A DNA stretch of 64,000 nt. It comes from Acidobacteriota bacterium (GTDB taxonomy: Bacteria > Acidobacteriota > Terriglobia > Terriglobales > SCQP01). The stretch is taken from positions 95,272 through 159,271 of the forward strand of contig JAJYIU010000004.1 of NCBI GenBank assembly GCA_021789895.1, written 5' to 3'. Position numbers and translations under genes: made by a program. Under the pieces are notes generated by a model. The model was not told the DNA's origin, did not search any database, and saw only the letters and a program-made list of their open reading frames with translations. Positions 59,776 to 64,000 of this stretch are shown here, piece by piece (the first letter of the stretch is position 1; each line of letters begins with the position of its first letter).

Positions 59776-60477
59776 TTAGAGCCGGCGCAGCCGGAAACCA
59801 ATCGCGTACACCGACTCTAGCCAGTCGGGGTCGCCACCTAGGCGCTGCAGCTTGGCGCGCAGGCGGCTGATGTGGGAATCCACATTGCGGCTGTAATTCG
59901 TATTGTCGCTGCCCCAAATGCGGTGTAGCAGCCCTTGCCGGCTCAAGACCCGGCCGGGATGCTGGAAAAAGAGGTGGAGCAGCTCGAATTCCTTGCCCGT
60001 CAATCGCTCCACCGCTTCGCCCAAGCGCAACTCGCGAGTTTCACAATCCAGCCGCATCGGGCCATGAGACAGGACGTGCTGGTTGAGCGAGCACGTACGG
60101 CGCCAGACGGCGCGAATGCGCGCTTCCAGTTCGGCCAGCGCGAACGGCTTGCTGAGATAGTCGTCCGCCCCGGCCTCCAATCCGGTAATGCGGTCCAACT
60201 CCGAGCCTCGCGCCGAAGTAATGATGATCGGAGTGGGGATTTTTTCCTCGCGCAGCTTTCGGCATAAAGTCAAGCCGTCGAAATCAGGCAGGATCAGGTC
60301 GAGCACAACAATATCGTGCTCCTGGCGCAGTCCCGCCTGCAATCCGAGCGTGCCGTTCCGGCAAAGGTCGGCGCGATAGCCCAGGTGCTGAAGCTGAAAC
60401 ATGATCCCCTGCGCAACCGGCTCTTCATCCTCAATCAGCAATATGCGGTCAGGCCGATCGGCCGATTTGTCCTGCAT
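59776..60477 (-). CDS. OmpR-family response regulator
   Basis: RILLIEDEEPVAQGI, DIVVLDLILPDFDG, winged-helix SRNVDSHISRLRAKL. Confidence 0.92.
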   Translation of the reverse strand: MQDKSADRPDRILLIEDEEPVAQGIMFQLQHLGYRADLCRNGTLGLQAGLRQEHDIVVLDLILPDFDGLTLCRKLREEKIPTPIIITSARGSELDRITGLEAGADDYLSKPFALAELEARIRAVWRRTCSLNQHVLSHGPMRLDCETRELRLGEAVERLTGKEFELLHLFFQHPGRVLSRQGLLHRIWGSDNTNYSRNVDSHISRLRAKLQRLGGDPDWLESVYAIGFRLRRL

Positions 60478-60928
60478 GGGAGGCCCAATAGGAATGTGCA
60501 ACCTAAGGCAGCTAGATACAATCCTGCCACACTCTATGGATAACAATCCAGGCTTTCTGACCGCGATCAAAAACCGGCGCGAGAAATAAGAATTATTGGG
60601 TAATGTCAGCCTGATAACCTGAATGATACCGCTAACCTTATGAGATAAATGCGCGGAGTACTGAGAAAAAAGCCAGTTGCGATGTCATGCGCCAGGCGCG
60701 GGCAAAGGCAGCGGAAGTCAATAAGGCAGCACGGTCGCTTTTAAGTTTGATCGCTGACGCTATCGCAAAGATCCGGCCGGAACCGGACACATTGCGAGAC
60801 ATTATGGATGCCGGAAATTATTTGTCCGTTAATAAGCGCGGCGATCTCAAAAAACCGCGCTTCAGGTCTGCATTCACGGCCTTAAATTCTGTCCCACTCG
60901 GCCGTTAACGCTTATGGAGCGCGGTGAT

Positions 60929-61348
60929 TCAAGTGAGAAAACCCGCGTCGAAAGCGCGGGGCAGCAGCTCGCGGCTGGACGCCAGTTCCCAGCGCCCTTG
61001 CAGATCGGCCAGCAGGAGGGGAATCTCGCCGCAGAATTCCCAGATCAATTGCCGGCAGGCGCCGCAGGGCGGGGTGAGCTGAGGCGAGTCGGCGACCACC
61101 GCCAGCCGGGTGAAGCCGGCGGCGCCTTCGGAGAGCGCTTTCCAGAGCGCTACCCGTTCGGCGCAGACGGTCAAGCCGTAGCTGGCGTTTTCGATATTGC
61201 AGCCGCCGAACAGGCGTCCATCGCTGGCGCACACCGCCGCGCCCACCTGGAAATAGGAAAACGGCGCCCGCGCGCGCTGGCGCGCGCCCAGCGCGCAATC
61301 CAGCAACTCGCGCCAACCGGCATCGGGAAGCGCAACCTGAGTGGGCAT
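60929..61348 (-). CDS. cdd: Cytidine deaminase
   Basis: GGCNIENASYGLTVCAERVALWKA; TPPCGACRQLIWEF. Confidence 0.94.
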   Translation of the reverse strand: MPTQVALPDAGWRELLDCALGARQRARAPFSYFQVGAAVCASDGRLFGGCNIENASYGLTVCAERVALWKALSEGAAGFTRLAVVADSPQLTPPCGACRQLIWEFCGEIPLLLADLQGRWELASSRELLPRAFDAGFLT

Positions 61349-61451
61349 GTTTTATGACTCCGTGTACAACCGGAGGGCAATTTTACACCCACCGTGCCTG
61401 GAAACGAGCGCAGCGCATGCGCCGAAAGAAACCGCGGGGTAGACTTGAGGC

Positions 61452-62366
61452 TTGCAATCGAGTGCGAATAGCCATACCCTCCGCGCCAGGTTTGAAACCT
61501 GGCTGGAGCGCGAGCGCCGGCAACTGCAATTCCGGCTGGAAGCAGCACTTCCCGGCCGGCGCGAATATCCGCAGAAGCTGCATGCTGCGATGCGCGACGC
61601 GGTGCTGAGCGGCGGCAAGCGGCTGCGGCCGCTGCTCTGCCGCGCCGCGGCTGAAGCGGTGAGGGGCAGGCCTCAGGCCGCCGCCTGGGCGCCGGCTGTG
61701 GCGGTCGAACTGCTGCATGCGTATTCGCTGATCCACGACGATTTGCCTGCGCTCGACAACGACGACTGGCGGCGCGGGCGACCCACCTGTCATAAAGCGT
61801 ATGGCGAGACTACCGCTATCCTGGCCGGCGACGGCTTGCAGGCGCTGGCCTTCGCGCAACTGGCCGCGGCGCGGCCGCCGGTGCGCGCCCGCGCGCTGCT
61901 GGTGGAGCTGGCGCAGGCGGCGGGCACCCCGCGAGGCATGGTGGGCGGCCAGATGGCGGATATGCTGGCGCCCGGCGAGCGCGCCACGCCGGCGCGGCTG
62001 GCGTATGTGCATCGCCATAAAACCGGGGCGGTGATTTGCGCCGCCGCTGTCATGGGCGGCATCGCGGCCGGTGCGAACCCAAGCCAGTTGCAGCGCCTGC
62101 GCCGCTTTGGCGCCGAGATCGGGCTGGCCTTTCAAATCGTGGACGACCTGCTCGACCTGGAAGGAGACCCGGCCGCGCTCGGCAAAACTGCCGGCAAGGA
62201 CCGCCGCCAGAATAAGCTCACCTATCCTTCGCTGTATGGACACCAGGCCTCGATCGCCGCCGCGCGCCGGTTGGAGCGCGCGGCTTTCCGCGCGCTGGCC
62301 GATTTCGGCGCTGCCGCCGAGCCGCTGCGGCAATTGGCCGGACGGATGGTGCACCGCCGCGCCTGA
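61452..62366 (+). CDS. ispA: Polyprenyl (farnesyl) diphosphate synthase
   Basis: GGKRLRPLLC, LIHDDLPALDNDDWRRGRPTCHKAYGE, AFQIVDDLLDLEGD; TTG start. Confidence 0.93.
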   Translation: MQSSANSHTLRARFETWLERERRQLQFRLEAALPGRREYPQKLHAAMRDAVLSGGKRLRPLLCRAAAEAVRGRPQAAAWAPAVAVELLHAYSLIHDDLPALDNDDWRRGRPTCHKAYGETTAILAGDGLQALAFAQLAAARPPVRARALLVELAQAAGTPRGMVGGQMADMLAPGERATPARLAYVHRHKTGAVICAAAVMGGIAAGANPSQLQRLRRFGAEIGLAFQIVDDLLDLEGDPAALGKTAGKDRRQNKLTYPSLYGHQASIAAARRLERAAFRALADFGAAAEPLRQLAGRMVHRRA

Positions 62367-62531
62367 AACCGAGCGAAGGCATCAGCGCCGCAACCAGCAA
62401 TCCGCCGTTACTTCACATTTCCCGCGGCGTGGGAATGGTCCGCCCGCGGAAACTAAAGGCAACTGCCAGGCCATCTGACGCCGGACACGATTCGCTCGCG
62501 GGCGATCCGGCGCTGCTGGTAAAATATAGAC

Positions 62532-62744
62532 ATGCCGCTATATGAATATCAGTGTCGGCAGTGCGGGCGCCGCTTCGAACGGCTGCGCCGGCTGCAGGAT
62601 GAAGCCGAAGGGGAAAAGCCCCAGGGCGTGACTTGCGACTGCGGGAGCCGGGAAGTGGAGCGAATCGAGTATTCCCGCGTAGCGGTGCAGGCCGTTGCCG
62701 GCTCGTCCGCCGGCAGCGCTTGCTGCAATCCCGGCGGCACTTGA
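62532..62744 (+). CDS. FmdB-type zinc ribbon protein
   Basis: MPLYEYQCRQCGRRFERL...CDCGS. Confidence 0.88.
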   Translation: MPLYEYQCRQCGRRFERLRRLQDEAEGEKPQGVTCDCGSREVERIEYSRVAVQAVAGSSAGSACCNPGGT

Positions 62745-62805
62745 CGCCGGGGCTGACGTTCCGGGTCCCGGGACGCAATCATTCGCATCCGGAGCCAGAC
62801 TAGCC

Positions 62806-63045
62806 ATGAATTCACCCCCGTCTCGCCGCGGCAGTTTCAACCGCTTTCAAACCTTCAGCTACGGCGCCTTTGTGCCGACCAGCATGGACGCGCATTTCGA
62901 TCCCTACCGCGAGCCGGCGGTGACGGGCAAGCTGCGCCGGCAGATGGAAAATATTCCCCGGCTGACGATCGCCGCCTCCGGCCAACCGGCGGCTTCCGCT
63001 GCCGGGGCGGTGACGGCCGCCCGCGCCCGCGCCGCGCATAACTGA
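62806..63045 (+). CDS. Small hypothetical protein
   Basis: 79 aa from ATG 62806; MNSPPSRRGSFNRFQTFSYGAFVPTSMDAHFDPYREPAVTGKL. Confidence 0.45.
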   Translation: MNSPPSRRGSFNRFQTFSYGAFVPTSMDAHFDPYREPAVTGKLRRQMENIPRLTIAASGQPAASAAGAVTAARARAAHN

Positions 63046-63204
63046 AGCCCCGGCGCCGGCGCAAAATCAGGGCGGCGGGTAAAACGCCGCAGTACGCAAA
63101 CAAAAAAGCTTCCAGGTACCTGGGATATCACCCTGAATTGCGTTTTTTGCTTTTCTGCGCCCGCGCCTGCTTCTATAGTTGTCCTCGGCGCGCTCGGAAA
63201 ACAG

Positions 63205-63336
63205 GTGCGGGAGGAGCTTGAAGACGTGCATTTATTGGCCTTGGCGGGGAGTCTGGCGATTTCGCTGGCAGTCGGAGTTGGCGCGGCGCGCGGCATTTTG
63301 GCGCTGCTTTTCGGGCGGCATGGGCAGGGGAAATGA
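63205..63336 (+). CDS. 43-aa predicted single-pass membrane protein (below track cutoff)
   Basis: GTG start; VREELEDVHLLALAGSLAISLAVGVGAARGILALLFGRHGQGK. Confidence 0.4.
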   Translation: MREELEDVHLLALAGSLAISLAVGVGAARGILALLFGRHGQGK

Positions 63337-63532
63337 AATTAGAATTTAAATGAACAGTGGCGGCGCTGCCCGCCGTCAGCGATCAGCCGTCAGCTTCGGA
63401 AAGCGCGGCCTTTCACGGGACCCGGCAAATTTCCTGAAAATATTTTCCATCAGGCAAGCGGTGGCTATGGGAGTTGGGGATCGCCGGCGCCAGGCCGATC
63501 GGCAGTAAAATAGGCTGGACGGGTTGGCGCGC

Positions 63533-63622
63533 GGAGAGATGGCCGAGTGGCTGAAGGCGCACGCTTGGAAAGCGTGTATATCCGAAAGGGTATCCAGGGT
63601 TCGAATCCCTGTCTCTCCGCCA
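63533..63622 (+). tRNA. tRNA-Ser (anticodon GGA), CCA encoded
   Basis: Acceptor GGAGAGA/TCTCTCC, anticodon stem CACGC-TTGGAAA-GCGTG, GGTTCGAATCC T-arm, long variable arm. Confidence 0.97.
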
Positions 63623-64000
63623 TAACCTTGTTTCCATTCATGATCCGCGGTGCTAAAGGACTGTGCCCGGTTTAGTTCCGATGTGAATGTATTCAGCCCG
63701 GAGAACCTGAAGGGCGTGATTCCTTCAGATAACATATTGTCAATATAGCTTGTTATCTTAACTATTTATTGCTGTATCTATATCAAGTCATTGATCATAT
63801 AGCAAACCGTTGATCTTATAATGTTTTTTGTGGGTCAGTTAAATCGAAATTGTTTCGTCATGAGGATGCATCGCCTAGCAGCCCGTGGTAGAAGTGCCTT
63901 CCAGGTGTCAATGCATCGAGCGAGGATAAACTCCGACGCAGAAACATGCGACGCACTGGAAACCAGTCCGAATCGCTATTTACGCTTCGCATTGCCGTGA

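Noticed and set aside
60687-60908. 73-aa plus-strand ORF
   Set aside because: Protein-like but no recognisable family or SD; left uncalled.
63860-64000. 46-aa plus ORF and opposing minus frame at window end
   Set aside because: Both strands open over a short stretch at the window edge; cannot decide which, if either, is coding.
1-64000. CRISPR arrays, complete IS elements, rRNA operon, prophage genes
   Set aside because: Looked for regular repeats, transposase/integrase motifs and rRNA signatures; none seen.

Overview
High-GC (Acidobacteriota-like, by gene content and style) chromosomal window of mostly ordinary housekeeping and accessory genes: cydB (partial), CDGSH protein, BNR-repeat protein, GH2, GH78 and six-hairpin glycosidases, bioA, M48 protease, FitA/FitB-like toxin-antitoxin pair, ruvB-folK-dNK-panB-panC, maltokinase, mutase subunit, secretin with cohesin-like C-terminus, antiporter, TauE/DUF1634 pair, ileS-lspA-lgt, selD, galU, AAG glycosylase, zapA, YmdB-type phosphoesterase, guaB, pruA-like dehydrogenase, two-component pair, cdd, ispA and tRNA-Ser(GGA). 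The strongest non-routine finding is that selD is mis-delimited by the ORF track. The real gene starts at 40979 (minus), reads through an in-frame TGA at 40926-40928 aligned with the catalytic Cys/Sec of SelD, and is followed by a perfect 7-bp stem / GGU-loop hairpin fitting a bacterial SECIS. Other leads are a candidate 6S RNA downstream of zapA, an intergenic 7+7 bp H-type pseudoknot with a competing hairpin (about 55.83-55.88 kb), a paired operator-like repeat at the toxin-antitoxin promoter, and small ORFs missed or mis-started by the track. All calls are by eye from sequence; no homology search was run.
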